Assembly: GCF_963853665.1 (NCBI RefSeq)
Contig: NZ_OY970459.1
Coordinates: forward strand, 620,001 to 684,000
From: Mycobacterium decipiens
Lineage (GTDB): Bacteria; Actinomycetota; Actinomycetes; Mycobacteriales; Mycobacteriaceae
Length of the DNA: 64,000 bases
Direction of reading: 5' to 3'
The position numbers and the translations under genes are program-made. Position 1 is the first letter of the stretch. Every line of letters begins with the position of its first letter. Below the pieces are notes generated by a model. The model saw only the letters and a program-made list of their open reading frames with translations, was not told where the DNA came from and ran no database searches. Of this stretch, positions 40,299-49,559 are shown one piece after another.

Positions 40299-40736
40299 CT
40301 ACGGCTGCGAGAACACCACGCAGTCGTGCAGGCAACCTTTGGCCGCGGCGGGGGAATCGGGGGCCGCGTCGCGGTGCAGCAACGCACGGGTGGGCACGAC
40401 ACCGCAGCGGGCGGTCTCGTCGTCGGGGCCGGCGTCGGAAGCCTCGGCCCGGCCGTCGACGATCAGCGAGTAGCCGCCCGGCTCGAATGGGGGCCACAAC
40501 AGGGTGACGTCGCTGCGGTGGGCAACGTTTTTCCGGGTGCGACCCCCGATAACGCCGACGTCGAGCAATGCCCTGGGCGCCTCGGGGTGCCCGGGACCGT
40601 CACCGAGTTCGCGCAGAACGGGCTCGACCGTCACCGTGTGCACGCGATAGCCATCGTCGACGGTGATCAGGTAGGCGAACGGGTAGTCGGGCAAGGCAGC
40701 GGCCAGTCGCTTGAGGTCCACCTTTTTGGCACCCAT
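40299..40736 (-). CDS. Pyridoxamine-phosphate-oxidase-like protein (Rv0441c homologue)
   Basis: A 145-residue protein with a split-barrel, flavin/F420-binding-like fold: [20 protein letters not shown] at the N-terminus, ([16 protein letters not shown]) in the middle, [12 protein letters not shown] late. These features match the pyridoxamine 5'-phosphate oxidase-related superfamily. ATG at 40736. The cofactor and substrate are unknown. The gene converges on groEL2, with the terminator between them. Confidence 0.8.
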   Translation of the reverse strand: MGAKKVDLKRLAAALPDYPFAYLITVDDGYRVHTVTVEPVLRELGDGPGHPEAPRALLDVGVIGGRTRKNVAHRSDVTLLWPPFEPGGYSLIVDGRAEASDAGPDDETARCGVVPTRALLHRDAAPDSPAAAKGCLHDCVVFSQP

Positions 40737-40766
40737 GGATTCGAGGATAGGCGCCCGCGTGTGGTG

Positions 40767-42122
40767 CTACTCCGACCGGACCGGCTGCCTGATGTGCGGG
40801 TCGACGTCGGCGGACTCGCGGTCGGGGCTCGGGTAGAAGTTCGACTTGGGGATGCCCGAGCCGGTGCCAGAGCTCCTCAGGGCCGTGTGGGCGCCGGGGC
40901 CAGCGGTGCTCGGACCGCCGGAGTCCAAGCCGCCAACCGGGGCACTGGCCGGGGCGGTGACGGGCGCGTTGGTCAGGCCCGGGTTGAGGGCACTTGGCAG
41001 GACCGGGCTGAGTCCGCCCGTTGATCCGAGGGCGGAGCCGAGGATGCCCGAGTTCAACGCTGCTGTGCCCAAGCCGCTGGTGGCGTAGCTTGCGGAGCTA
41101 GCCAGGGCCGCTTCCGAGCCGACCGCGCCGCCCAAGCCAGCGTTCGGCATCCCCGCGTTCCATAGGCTGTTCATGCCGCCGAAGCCCGCGGCGACCGTCC
41201 CCGAACGCCCCAGGCCGCTCGTCGTGGAGCCCGAATCGCCGATGCCCATGTTTTCGCTGGCGGAATTGAACAAGCTAACGTTCCCGGTGCCGAAGTGCCC
41301 GAAGCCGAGGTTGCCGCTAGCCGAGTTGCAGCCGCCGAAGCCCAACTGCTGATCGCCGGTGATGCCGAACCCGACATTCGCGCTACCGGTATTGCCGAAG
41401 CCGACATTCCCGTCGCCGAGGTTGCAGAAGCCCAGGTTGCCGCTGCCGGTGTTTCCGCTGCCCAGGTTGCTGCTGCCGGTGTTTCCGCTGCCCAGGTTGT
41501 TATTGCCGACGTTGTTGTTGCCGATGTTTCCCGTGCCGGTATTGCCGAAGCCCAGATTGATCTGGCCGTTCTTGCCGATATCGATGCCGAGATTCCGCAG
41601 GATCTGTTGCCAGGGCGCCAGGTGTGCGGCGGCCGCCGACGCATCGAAGTGGTAACCCGCCATCGCCACCACGTCCAACGCCCACATCTGCTCGTATGCG
41701 GCCTCGACGTCCATCAGGGCCGGGGCGTTCTGTCCAAACCAGTTCGTGGCCGCCAGCAGCTGCATCAGGCCACGATTGGCCGCTACGACCGCGGGCTGCA
41801 CCGTGGCCGCCAGCGCCGTCTCGAACGCGGTCGCAATGGCCGTGGCTTGTGCGGCCGCTTGTTCCGCCTGAACCGCCGCCGCGCTGAGCCAGGCCATGTA
41901 CTGGGTTGCGACGGTCATCATCGCCGCCGCCGACGGGCCCAGCCATGCTCCGCTGGTCAGCTCGGATGTCACCGAGCTGAATGACGCCACCGATGTGAGC
42001 AATTCTTCGGCCAGCCCGCCCCAGGCTGCGGCCGCGGCAAGGAGCGGCCCCGCTCCGGGACCGGCGAACATTAGTGCCGAATTGATCTCTGGCGGCAACC
42101 ACGCAAAATGCGGGCTTGTCAC
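40767..42122 (-). CDS. PPE10: PPE-MPTR protein (PPE10-like)
   Basis: A 451-residue PPE protein. The N-terminal 180 residues hold the PPE motif (WLPPEIN, residues 8-14) and the helical hairpin with a WxG-type turn. From about residue 185 the chain is a run of pentapeptide-like NxGxGN repeats (LGSGNTGSSNLGSGNTGS), the MPTR class, ending in a Pro/Ala/Gly tail. GTG at 42122. Expected substrate of an ESX secretion system; PPE10 of M. tuberculosis is secreted by ESX-5. No PE partner is adjacent. Confidence 0.88.
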   Translation of the reverse strand: MTSPHFAWLPPEINSALMFAGPGAGPLLAAAAAWGGLAEELLTSVASFSSVTSELTSGAWLGPSAAAMMTVATQYMAWLSAAAVQAEQAAAQATAIATAFETALAATVQPAVVAANRGLMQLLAATNWFGQNAPALMDVEAAYEQMWALDVVAMAGYHFDASAAAAHLAPWQQILRNLGIDIGKNGQINLGFGNTGTGNIGNNNVGNNNLGSGNTGSSNLGSGNTGSGNLGFCNLGDGNVGFGNTGSANVGFGITGDQQLGFGGCNSASGNLGFGHFGTGNVSLFNSASENMGIGDSGSTTSGLGRSGTVAAGFGGMNSLWNAGMPNAGLGGAVGSEAALASSASYATSGLGTAALNSGILGSALGSTGGLSPVLPSALNPGLTNAPVTAPASAPVGGLDSGGPSTAGPGAHTALRSSGTGSGIPKSNFYPSPDRESADVDPHIRQPVRSE

Positions 42123-42233
42123 TGATCCAACTTAACTGTCAGCGACCGTTGCCGTGGCGGTATCGGCACTTCGGTGACGCCCATATTTGGGAACCGTCCA
42201 TCTTCGGGGCGCCCCTACGAACCCCCAGCTTAC

Positions 42234-43976
42234 CTAGACCGGGGCGGGGGCTGACTGGCGGCCACGGACCAGCCTTCCGGGGCGCGCGGCGGTCGGCACA
42301 CCGCACTCGGCAATCACCTCGCCGGAGACAACGGTCGCGACGTAGCCCTCGGCTGTTTGATCCAGCCGACGCCCGCCGGCGGGCAGGTCGTAGCTGATCA
42401 CCGGCTTGTGCAGGCGCAGTGCGGCGTGGTCGATGACGTTGAGGTCGGCCTTGTAGCCGACGGCGATGCGCCCGCGGTCGGCCAGGCCGGCGACGCGTGC
42501 CGGCACCGAGGTGAGTTCGCGGACGGCTTCGGCCACCGAGAACCGCCCGGATGCCCGGTCGCGCGTCCAATGCGCGAGCAGGAACGTCGGGTAGCTGGCG
42601 TCGCAGATCATTCCGTAGTGCGCGCCGCCGTCGCCGAGGCCGAGCACCACGTCCTCCCGGTGTAGTAGCTCGCCGACGGTGTCCAACGAGTTGTTTTCCA
42701 GGTTGCTGGTCGCGACCAGCAGCATGGCGTGGCCGTCGTCGTCGAGCAGCCGGTCGTAGGCCTCCTCCATCGGGCTCACCCCGCGCGCCCGGGCCCGGGC
42801 CGCGATGCTGGTCGCCGGGTCGGGCTCATAGTTGGGCTCGTCACCCAGCGGGAAGATCCAGTCCCAGGCCTGGGCCACGTACAGGATCGGATGACCGACG
42901 CCGGGCTTGTCGGCGAGGATCCGCGCGCGGACCTCCGGCTTGCGCATTTCGGCCACCCGCTGAGCCAGCGGCAGCGGTGCGATCTCGCGGTAGCTCGGGT
43001 AGAGCACGAACGGGTTGCCGGTCAGCTGCAGCCCGATGACCAGCCCGATCGGACGCGGCAGCAGCTGCGCGGTGAAGAAGGAACCGGCTCCCGCCCTTTT
43101 GTTGGCCTCCTCGACCATGGCGATGGCGTCCGGCCAGGTCGGGTCGCCAGAATTAGCGACAACCAAGGTGAAGGTGACCGGCAGCCCAACCTCCTCGGCG
43201 ACGTCGAACACCGTCTGCAACACGGGCTGGTAACCGTCGGCCGGAATGTCGGGGACGAATTGCAGCAGCCCGCCGCCCCCGGCTACGACACCCTTGGCGA
43301 TCTCTGCGATCTCCTCGCGGGCGGCGTCGTAGCTCGGGATCGGCGAACCGCTCTCGGTCTGGTGAATTGTCAGCCGCGAGGACGCGAAGCCTAGCGCCCC
43401 AATCTCGATCGCCTCCTTGGCCAGTGCCCGCATCTTCGCGAGATCCTCGGCGGTGGCAGGCTCACGGTCGACGCCGCGTTGACCCATCACGTAGACGCGC
43501 AATGGGGAATGCGGGAGGTAGGCGGCCACATCAATATCGAGCCGTCGCGCCGCCAAAGCATTCATGTATTCGGGGAAGGTTTCCCAGGTCCACGGCAGCC
43601 CGTCGGTCATGACGACACCCGGGATGTCCTCGACTCCGGCCATCACGTCGACGAGCACCTCGTGATCGGTTTTGCGGCACGGCGCGAAACCGACCCCGCA
43701 GTTGCCCATCACCACCGTGGTCACCCCGTGTGCGGACGACGGCGTCAGCCGGTCCGACCAGATGGCCTGACCGTCGTAGTGGGTGTGCAGGTCGACAAAG
43801 CCGGGCGTGACCAGCAGCCCGGTCGCATCGATCGTTCTTGCGGCAGTACTATCTGGCCCGGCCGCTGCACCCACCGCCGTGATGATGCCGTCGTTCACCG
43901 CAACGTCGCCGACGTACGGCTCACCTCCCAGCCCATCGACGATGGTGCCATTACGGATGAGGAGGTCGTAGGTCAT
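42234..43976 (-). CDS. N-acyl-D-amino-acid deacylase, amidohydrolase 3 family
   Basis: A 580-residue amidohydrolase. Metal ligands are visible in DLHTHYDGQ (His64, His66) and MGNCGVGFAPC (Cys93) near the N-terminus. The catalytic Asp lies in LGLGDGGAHYG about residue 455, and the C-terminal composite domain GYKADLNVIDH follows. The family includes D-aminoacylase and dihydroorotase-like enzymes. ATG at 43976, 84 bases from the divergent DinB gene. I do not recall it here in H37Rv, where a relative (Rv2913c) lies elsewhere. Substrate unknown. Confidence 0.85.
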   Translation of the reverse strand: MTYDLLIRNGTIVDGLGGEPYVGDVAVNDGIITAVGAAAGPDSTAARTIDATGLLVTPGFVDLHTHYDGQAIWSDRLTPSSAHGVTTVVMGNCGVGFAPCRKTDHEVLVDVMAGVEDIPGVVMTDGLPWTWETFPEYMNALAARRLDIDVAAYLPHSPLRVYVMGQRGVDREPATAEDLAKMRALAKEAIEIGALGFASSRLTIHQTESGSPIPSYDAAREEIAEIAKGVVAGGGGLLQFVPDIPADGYQPVLQTVFDVAEEVGLPVTFTLVVANSGDPTWPDAIAMVEEANKRAGAGSFFTAQLLPRPIGLVIGLQLTGNPFVLYPSYREIAPLPLAQRVAEMRKPEVRARILADKPGVGHPILYVAQAWDWIFPLGDEPNYEPDPATSIAARARARGVSPMEEAYDRLLDDDGHAMLLVATSNLENNSLDTVGELLHREDVVLGLGDGGAHYGMICDASYPTFLLAHWTRDRASGRFSVAEAVRELTSVPARVAGLADRGRIAVGYKADLNVIDHAALRLHKPVISYDLPAGGRRLDQTAEGYVATVVSGEVIAECGVPTAARPGRLVRGRQSAPAPV

Positions 43977-44060
43977 CTAACTAATCTACGGCCGGGTCGA
44001 CTGGCGATGCCACTTGCGGCGACGCGGTCGGCCACCACCCAACGGCGTAGGGTCGCCGCT

Positions 44061-44576
44061 ATGTCAGGCACCGATGCCGCGGCCCGGGAGTTGCTCCGCG
44101 ATGCTTTCACCCGCTTGATCGAACATGTCGACGAACTCACCGACGGCCTGACCGACGAGGTGTCCAACTACCGGCTGACCGCGAACGCCAACAGCATTGC
44201 GTGGTTGCTCTGGCACAGTGCCCGGGTGCAGGACCTACAGGTGGCTCATGTGGCGGGCGTCGAAGAGGTGTGGACCCGGGACGGGTGGGTGGACCGCTTT
44301 CGGCTGGATCTGCCGAGGCACGACACCGGCTATGGGCACGGTCCCGGGGATGTGCCGAAGGTGCGCGTGCCGGCCGACCTGTTGCGCGGCTACTACCACG
44401 CGGTGCACGAACTCACCCTTGAATACGTCGCCGGCGTGACGGCAGAGGAGTTGGTCCGCGTCGTGGACACCAGCTGGGATCCGCCGGTGACCGCCAGCGC
44501 GCGCTTGGTAAGCATCGTCGATGACTGCGCCCAGCACCTCGGGCAGGCCGCCTACATACGGGGGATAGCCCAGTAG
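44061..44576 (+). CDS. DinB/DUF664-like metalloprotein (Rv0443 homologue)
   Basis: A 171-residue four-helix bundle of the DinB superfamily. Histidines that could bind a metal sit in LWHSARVQD, in YYHAVHE and in DDCAQHLGQAAY, spaced as in metal-binding members of the family. ATG at 44061. Some DinB proteins are thiol-dependent (mycothiol or bacillithiol) S-transferases, so that activity is a reasonable but untested guess. It sits 9 bases upstream of the next gene. Confidence 0.85.
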   Translation: MSGTDAAARELLRDAFTRLIEHVDELTDGLTDEVSNYRLTANANSIAWLLWHSARVQDLQVAHVAGVEEVWTRDGWVDRFRLDLPRHDTGYGHGPGDVPKVRVPADLLRGYYHAVHELTLEYVAGVTAEELVRVVDTSWDPPVTASARLVSIVDDCAQHLGQAAYIRGIAQ

Positions 44577-44585
44577 GTTCTAGGC

Positions 44586-45443
44586 GTGCGGTTCGCGGCT
44601 GCGGTGTCCAGGGTGGTTCTCTGGCTGGCAACCACGGTTGCGCTGGCGGTGGCGATTCCAGCGGCGTGGGCGCAGGTGAACCTCATCGACGAGGGCGGTT
44701 ACACCGAGATGGCCCGGAAAGCGGCCGGCGATCCGGCGGTGCAGGAGGCGGTGGCCGCCGAACTCACCACCCGGACCGTGGCACTCATCACCGAGCACGG
44801 CGGGCGCCGGCACCCGGTGGACAGCTCGCTGGTGCACGAGGCGGCCACCGCTTTCACTGTCGGCGGGTCGTTTCCGCCGCTCTTCGCCGAGGCGAACCGG
44901 GCGGCGCACCGCTGGCTATTCACCGAGACGCTATCGGGCCAGAACCCCGACCGGTGGGTGGTCGACATTTCCCCGATGCTCAACGACGACTCGTTTCAGC
45001 TAACGTTGCGCACCTACCAGGTGAAGGTGCCTGCGACGCTGGCGGTTCCGTTGTCGGTGTCGGTGCCGAAGCCGGTGCGGCAGGGGCAGTTGAGGCGGCT
45101 CGCCGTTTGGGGTCCCTGGGTGAGCATCGGAGCGGTGGCCTTGACCGGTGTCTGTGGACTGCTGACGCTGGTCGCTGCGCGAAGCCGGGGCAAGGCGCTG
45201 ACCAGCCTCGGCGTCTCGGCGCTATTGGTTGGGGCCGGTGGATGGGCGGGCATCGAGGTCGGTGGGCGGTATATCAACGATGCGCTCAACCGGACCACCG
45301 GTGACATGCGCCGGATCGCGGAGGCGATGGTCAGCCACGCCGAGGACAGCCTGCACCTATGGTTCAACCTGACGCTGGCCGGCGGCGCCGCGCTGGTGAT
45401 ACTCGGCGTGCTCGTCGCGATGCTGGGAACCGTTTTGAAGTAG
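44586..45443 (+). CDS. Membrane protein of unknown function
   Basis: A 285-residue protein with a signal-anchor-like N-terminus (LWLATTVALAVAIPAAWA), a long extracytoplasmic domain (about 30-170), then hydrophobic segments near 175-195, 208-226 and 258-282. GTG at 44586, 9 bases after the DinB stop. It converges on rskA, 24 bases from that stop. I do not recall a gene between Rv0443 and rskA in H37Rv, so it may be lineage-specific. Function unknown. Confidence 0.72.
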   Translation: MRFAAAVSRVVLWLATTVALAVAIPAAWAQVNLIDEGGYTEMARKAAGDPAVQEAVAAELTTRTVALITEHGGRRHPVDSSLVHEAATAFTVGGSFPPLFAEANRAAHRWLFTETLSGQNPDRWVVDISPMLNDDSFQLTLRTYQVKVPATLAVPLSVSVPKPVRQGQLRRLAVWGPWVSIGAVALTGVCGLLTLVAARSRGKALTSLGVSALLVGAGGWAGIEVGGRYINDALNRTTGDMRRIAEAMVSHAEDSLHLWFNLTLAGGAALVILGVLVAMLGTVLK

Positions 45444-45467
45444 TTTCCCCGAGCTCGTCGTGGCGGC

Positions 45468-46172
45468 TCACCCGAGTGGCAGCTCGGCCAGGATGGTGCC
45501 AGTGGGCTGTGTCGATCCGGTGCCAGGTTCGACGGTGAATGCCAGTGCCGTCGAGGTTCCGAGGTTGGCCAACGTGGCGGTCGTTGAGGGGGCCACCGCC
45601 GCGGTACCCATCGTCCCCGCCGACTTCGGCCCCTTGGCCCCCAGCAGCCACATTTGATACACGGTGCCCGGGGATGGCGGCGCCACATTGTTCATCACCA
45701 GCACACCCGCGTTGCGGTCACGGGAGAACATCACGGTGGCCGTGCCGGTGCCCAGTGGGCGAGAGACCGTCCGCACGTCGGGTGCCGCCAGAACTTGCTC
45801 GGCCACCGTCGGTGTCGCCATGGGACGCACCAGTGCCCCCAAGCCGAATGCTGCCAGACCAATCGCGATGGCCGCTGCGGACGCGAAAACGATCGTACGC
45901 CAACGAGATTGACGGCCAGTGTGGAGTTTCGCCGGCTCGGTCCGGCCCAGTATGTCGGCACGCAGATGTGCCGGCGGCTCCGCGGTGGTGATCGCCGAGG
46001 CGACGGCCATCGTCTCGCGGACGGCTCGAACTTCCTCGTCGAAGGCCGCGACGACCGGCCCGGGCGCGGCGGCCACCCGCCGGTCGATGTCGGCTCGTTC
46101 GTCGTCGGACACGGCGTTCAGGGCATACGGCGTAGCCAGTTCGAGCAGCTCAAAATCGGACGGTTGGGTCAT
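45468..46172 (-). CDS. rskA: RskA, anti-sigma-K factor
   Basis: Membrane-spanning regulator that sequesters SigK until intramembrane proteolysis releases it. The 234-residue protein has a cytoplasmic anti-sigma domain (1-95, [18 protein letters not shown]), one membrane helix (about 96-116), and an extracytoplasmic RskA domain with [13 protein letters not shown] and [14 protein letters not shown] at 46172 overlaps the sigK stop as ATGA. The intact RskA differs from the mutated alleles described in some M. bovis-group strains, but I cannot judge activity. Confidence 0.95.
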   Translation of the reverse strand: MTQPSDFELLELATPYALNAVSDDERADIDRRVAAAPGPVVAAFDEEVRAVRETMAVASAITTAEPPAHLRADILGRTEPAKLHTGRQSRWRTIVFASAAAIAIGLAAFGLGALVRPMATPTVAEQVLAAPDVRTVSRPLGTGTATVMFSRDRNAGVLVMNNVAPPSPGTVYQMWLLGAKGPKSAGTMGTAAVAPSTTATLANLGTSTALAFTVEPGTGSTQPTGTILAELPLG

Positions 46173-46732
46173 GACACGTCCAGGCAGTTGCGTAGGCTGC
46201 GGAGCGCGTCGCGCATGCGGGATTTGATGGTCGACAAGTTGGCGGCCAGCCGCTGCGACACCTCGACATACGTCAGCCCGCCGTAGTAAGCGAGTTCGAT
46301 GCATTGGCGCTGCGCGTCGGTCAACGCCTCCAGGCACGCGGCTACCCGCCGCCGTTCGTCGCCGGCGATCGCCAGGTCGGCGACAACGTCACTCGCGGGA
46401 TCGACGTTGGCCGCACCGTAGCGCAATTCCCGCTGGCTGCCGGCTTGCTCGCTGCGGACCCGGTCGACGGCGCGCCGGTGGGCCATGGTGAGCAGCCAGG
46501 CCAATGCGGAACCTTTCGCGGAGTCAAACTCCGACGCGTTCCGCCACACCTCGAGATAGATCTCCTGGGTGGTTTCTTCGCTGTAGCCGGTATCACGCAG
46601 CACCCGCATCACCAGCCCATACACCCGGGTCTTGGTTTGGTCGTAGAAGGCGGCGAATGCGGCCGTGTCGCCCCGGGCGACCCGGCGCAACAGGGCGTCC
46701 AGGTCGCTGCTCAGCCGTGACGATCGGGTCAT
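46169..46732 (-). CDS. sigK: SigK, ECF sigma factor
   Basis: Alternative sigma factor of 187 residues with region 2 ([20 protein letters not shown], then [20 protein letters not shown]) and region 4 ([20 protein letters not shown] with an HTH). In M. tuberculosis it drives mpt70, mpt83 and its own operon. ATG at 46732; the AUG-initiated form is the functional one, in contrast to the altered start in M. bovis BCG. The Rv0446c homologue lies 45 bases upstream. Confidence 0.95.
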   Translation of the reverse strand: MTRSSRLSSDLDALLRRVARGDTAAFAAFYDQTKTRVYGLVMRVLRDTGYSEETTQEIYLEVWRNASEFDSAKGSALAWLLTMAHRRAVDRVRSEQAGSQRELRYGAANVDPASDVVADLAIAGDERRRVAACLEALTDAQRQCIELAYYGGLTYVEVSQRLAANLSTIKSRMRDALRSLRNCLDVS

Positions 46733-46777
46733 CGATCGGTAGCCTATCGCCAGCCGGTTCCGAGATCGGCAAGCCGG

Positions 46778-47563
46778 TCATCGCCGACGCGCCGATCGTG
46801 GTGGCCGGGGCACGAAATAGGCTGTCTGCCTTTGATACCTGGCGAAGCCGGGGCGATCCTTCATGTATCTCTCGGTCAGCCTGGCTCCGCTGACATCCAC
46901 CAGCAGGTAGGTCATAAGCAGCGGTGACCCCACCGTGGCCAGCGGCACCCAGCCGTCGATCGTGATCAGCCACAACCCCCACCAGACACAGGCGTCGCCG
47001 AAGTAGTTGGGGTGGCGGGTCCAGGCCCACAGGCCGCGGTCCATGATGAGCCCGTGATTGGCCGGTTCGGATTTGAACACCCGCAGTTGCCGATCGCCAA
47101 CCGCTTCGAAGGTGATACCGACAAGCCACACCGCCAAGCCCAGGCCCCCGACCGGCAGAAGTGGCTTCGGCGTTGGCCCGGTCACCGCGGACAGCTGCAG
47201 CGGGAACGAGATGAACAACGTGAGGAAGCCCTGCAATCCGAACACCTTGCGCAGCGCCTGCGCAGGCGTGGCACCGCGCAGCAGGTCGGCGTAGCGGGGA
47301 TCCTCCCCCTTACCGGCCGTCTTGCGGTACATGTGCCAGCTCAGCCGCAAACCCCAGATCGACACCAACGCCAATAACAGCCACCGGCGGATCGGGTCGC
47401 CGCCCCCGAGCGTCGCGGCGACGACGGCGACCGCGACGAACCCCACGCCCCAGGCCACGTCGACGACGTTGTAGCGGCCGACCCTCCTGCCGATCGCGAA
47501 CGCGACCGAATGCACCACGGCCAAAGCCAAAGCCGAAGCGCTGGATACCACGACGATGTTCAC
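46778..47563 (-). CDS. DUF1295 membrane protein, steroid 5-alpha-reductase fold (Rv0446c)
   Basis: A 261-residue multi-pass membrane protein. The C-terminal signature RGLWAWTRHPNYFGDACVWW belongs to the DUF1295/steroid 5-alpha-reductase superfamily. Five or more hydrophobic segments precede it. GTG at 47563 overlaps the ufaA1 stop as GTGA; an upstream start would run into that gene. In the sigK operon of M. tuberculosis the same set appears, which points to lipid modification. Substrate unknown. Confidence 0.88.
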   Translation of the reverse strand: MNIVVVSSASALALAVVHSVAFAIGRRVGRYNVVDVAWGVGFVAVAVVAATLGGGDPIRRWLLLALVSIWGLRLSWHMYRKTAGKGEDPRYADLLRGATPAQALRKVFGLQGFLTLFISFPLQLSAVTGPTPKPLLPVGGLGLAVWLVGITFEAVGDRQLRVFKSEPANHGLIMDRGLWAWTRHPNYFGDACVWWGLWLITIDGWVPLATVGSPLLMTYLLVDVSGARLTERYMKDRPGFARYQRQTAYFVPRPPRSARRR

Positions 47564-48831
47564 AGGGTGGCCTCGCGGACAAACGTCCACTGGTAGACGT
47601 CCAGATAGCCCGACCGGAACCCCGCCTCCGAGTAGGCCAGGTACAACTCCCACATTCGTTCGAACACCTCGTCGAAACCCAAGTGCGCCAACTCATCTCG
47701 CCGCTGCATCAGTCGTTCCCGCCAGAGCCGCAGCGTCTCGGCGTAGTGCAGTCGCAGCGAGGCCCGGTCGACGGTGCGCAGCCCGGTGTGCCGCTCGGTG
47801 ATATCGACGATGGCCTGCGTGGACGGTAGCAGGCCGCCGGGGAAGATGTACTTCTGGATCCAGGTATGGGTGTTGCGGGTGGCCAACATCCGGTGGTGCG
47901 GCATGGTGATCGCCTGGATCGCTACCCGGCCGCCGGGGCGCACCAGCTGCTCGAGCGCGGCGAAATACCTTGGCCACGAGCGGTATCCCACCGCCTCGAT
48001 CATCTCGACCGACACTATTGAGTCATAGCGCCCGTCGACGTCGCGGTAGTCGCACAGGTCGATCTGCACCTGGTCGGAAAACCCGGCCGCGGCGACCCGC
48101 TGCCGCGCCAGCTGCTGCTGTTCGACCGACAAGGTCACCGAGCGGATGTGGGCTCCGCGCGCGGCCGCGCGGATGCACAGCTCGCCCCATCCGGTGCCGA
48201 TCTCAAGAACGCGGCTGCCCTGCTGGACCCCGGCCATGTCGAGCAGCCGGTCGATCTTGCGGCGTTGGGCCGCGGCCAGATCCGGCCAGCCGGCCGGCAG
48301 GTCGGTGAACAGCGCGCACGAATACGTCATGGTCTCGTCGAGGAACGTCGCGAACAGGTCGTTCGACAAGTCATAGTGCACGGCCACATTGCGCCGGGCC
48401 TGATCTCGGCTGGGGCCTCGTCGACTCGGTCGGAACGCCGGCGCGATCGGTCGCAGCCAGTGCAGCGGGCGCGGCACCAGGTCGGTCACCGACGCCGCGA
48501 GCACCGTCAGCACCCGGATGAGGTCGGTCGACGACCATTCGCCGGCCATATAGGACTCGCCGAACCCGATCAGGCCGTGGCGCCCGATGCGGCGCGCCAG
48601 CGCCTCCGGCTGGTGGAGGATCAGGCTGGGTGAGCTCGGATTGGCGGCGCCGATCGCCGTTCCGTCGGGGTAGACCAGTCGCAGCGGCAAGCGAGCGGCC
48701 GCGCGCCGCAGCAGCCGATTGGTGATGGTCGCCGATGCCGCCGCGACGCGGCCGGTCGGCACCTTGGCGACGGCTGGCCAACGGTCCGAATCGACTGCCG
48801 CCGAAGGTGTTTGGATGGTTTCGACGGTCAT
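47560..48831 (-). CDS. ufaA1: UfaA1, SAM-dependent fatty-acid methyltransferase
   Basis: A 423-residue cyclopropane-fatty-acyl-phospholipid-synthase-type methyltransferase. The SAM motif VLEIGTGWGELCIRAA is near residue 205, VSVEMIEAVGYRSWP and the C-terminal NTHTWIQKYIFPGG follow. Published work on Rv0447c links it to tuberculostearic acid synthesis from oleic acid. ATG at 48831 overlaps the Rv0448c stop (ATGA). It belongs to the sigK-linked operon. Confidence 0.94.
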   Translation of the reverse strand: MTVETIQTPSAAVDSDRWPAVAKVPTGRVAAASATITNRLLRRAAARLPLRLVYPDGTAIGAANPSSPSLILHQPEALARRIGRHGLIGFGESYMAGEWSSTDLIRVLTVLAASVTDLVPRPLHWLRPIAPAFRPSRRGPSRDQARRNVAVHYDLSNDLFATFLDETMTYSCALFTDLPAGWPDLAAAQRRKIDRLLDMAGVQQGSRVLEIGTGWGELCIRAAARGAHIRSVTLSVEQQQLARQRVAAAGFSDQVQIDLCDYRDVDGRYDSIVSVEMIEAVGYRSWPRYFAALEQLVRPGGRVAIQAITMPHHRMLATRNTHTWIQKYIFPGGLLPSTQAIVDITERHTGLRTVDRASLRLHYAETLRLWRERLMQRRDELAHLGFDEVFERMWELYLAYSEAGFRSGYLDVYQWTFVREATL

Positions 48832-49559
48832 CGCGGCACCACCGGAACTCGACGCAACCACAATTTGATCCCCTGTATCCTGATGCGCACGGCCACCACC
48901 AACGGCGCCAGCGGCGAAATGAATTGCATGATCGCGACCTGTCTCGTCGTTGCCGGTCGCCGCTGTCCGCGCAGGGTGGCTATGAATTCCGGAAACGCCA
49001 GCCGGGGAGCTCGGTGTAGCGCCACCGTGACGTCGAGCTCCTGGTCGGGCCGTGGTGCCTGGATCAGGTAGTAGCCGTCGACCTGGTTGAACGGCGAAAC
49101 ATAGAACTTCTTGGCCGTCACCACGGGCAGGTCCGCCGGCGGCAGCAGGTAGGCGTGGCGTCCCCCGTAGGTGTTGTGCACCTCGGCAACGACATGGCGC
49201 AGCTGGCCGTCGTGGTCGTGGCACCAAAAGATGCTCAGCGGGTTGAAGACATAGCCGAAAACGCGCGCCTGTAGCAGCGCGGTGATGCGGCCGTCGGGTG
49301 TGGCGATGCCGTGGTCGGCGAAGAAGGCTTCCAGCCGGTCCCGCAGCGAACCACGCGGCGAGCCCGAAGACGGGTTGGCGAAGTGGTCGTCGGCCTGGAA
49401 TCGCGCGAACGGTCTCAGCCACCACGGCAGCTGGGGGAGCTCGTCGACGTCGACATACCAGCTGTAGCTTCGGTACTCGAACGAGTGGTGCACCGGGACC
49501 TGTCTGAGATGGGTGATCGTGGTGCGGTAGATCGCCGGCTTCGGCGCTTGAGTCAACAC
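48828..49559 (-). CDS. DUF1365 protein (Rv0448c homologue)
   Basis: A 243-residue protein of the DUF1365 family, with FGYVFNPLSIFWCHD and VAEVHNTYGGRHAYLL as family blocks. The family usually occurs with cyclopropane-synthase-like and amine-oxidase-like genes, as here. GTG at 49559 overlaps the upstream oxidoreductase by 7 bases. A role in fatty-acid methylation or desaturation is inferred from the operon only. Confidence 0.85.
   Translation of the reverse strand: MLTQAPKPAIYRTTITHLRQVPVHHSFEYRSYSWYVDVDELPQLPWWLRPFARFQADDHFANPSSGSPRGSLRDRLEAFFADHGIATPDGRITALLQARVFGYVFNPLSIFWCHDHDGQLRHVVAEVHNTYGGRHAYLLPPADLPVVTAKKFYVSPFNQVDGYYLIQAPRPDQELDVTVALHRAPRLAFPEFIATLRGQRRPATTRQVAIMQFISPLAPLVVAVRIRIQGIKLWLRRVPVVPR

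Noticed and set aside
40326..41024. 232-residue plus-strand frame across the PPE10/Rv0441c junction
   Set aside because: Spans two real minus-strand genes; no start context and no family signal.
41300..41580. Repetitive NxGxGN region as a possible CRISPR or minisatellite
   Set aside because: The repeats are coding MPTR repeats of a PPE protein, in frame and without regular spacers.
43479..44060. Upstream extension of the DinB gene
   Set aside because: The longer frame runs through the divergent D-aminoacylase; the DinB fold begins at 44061.
44586..45443. Reading this gene as part of the sigK-rskA control system
   Set aside because: It converges on rskA from the other strand and has no anti-sigma or protease features, so no functional link is supported.
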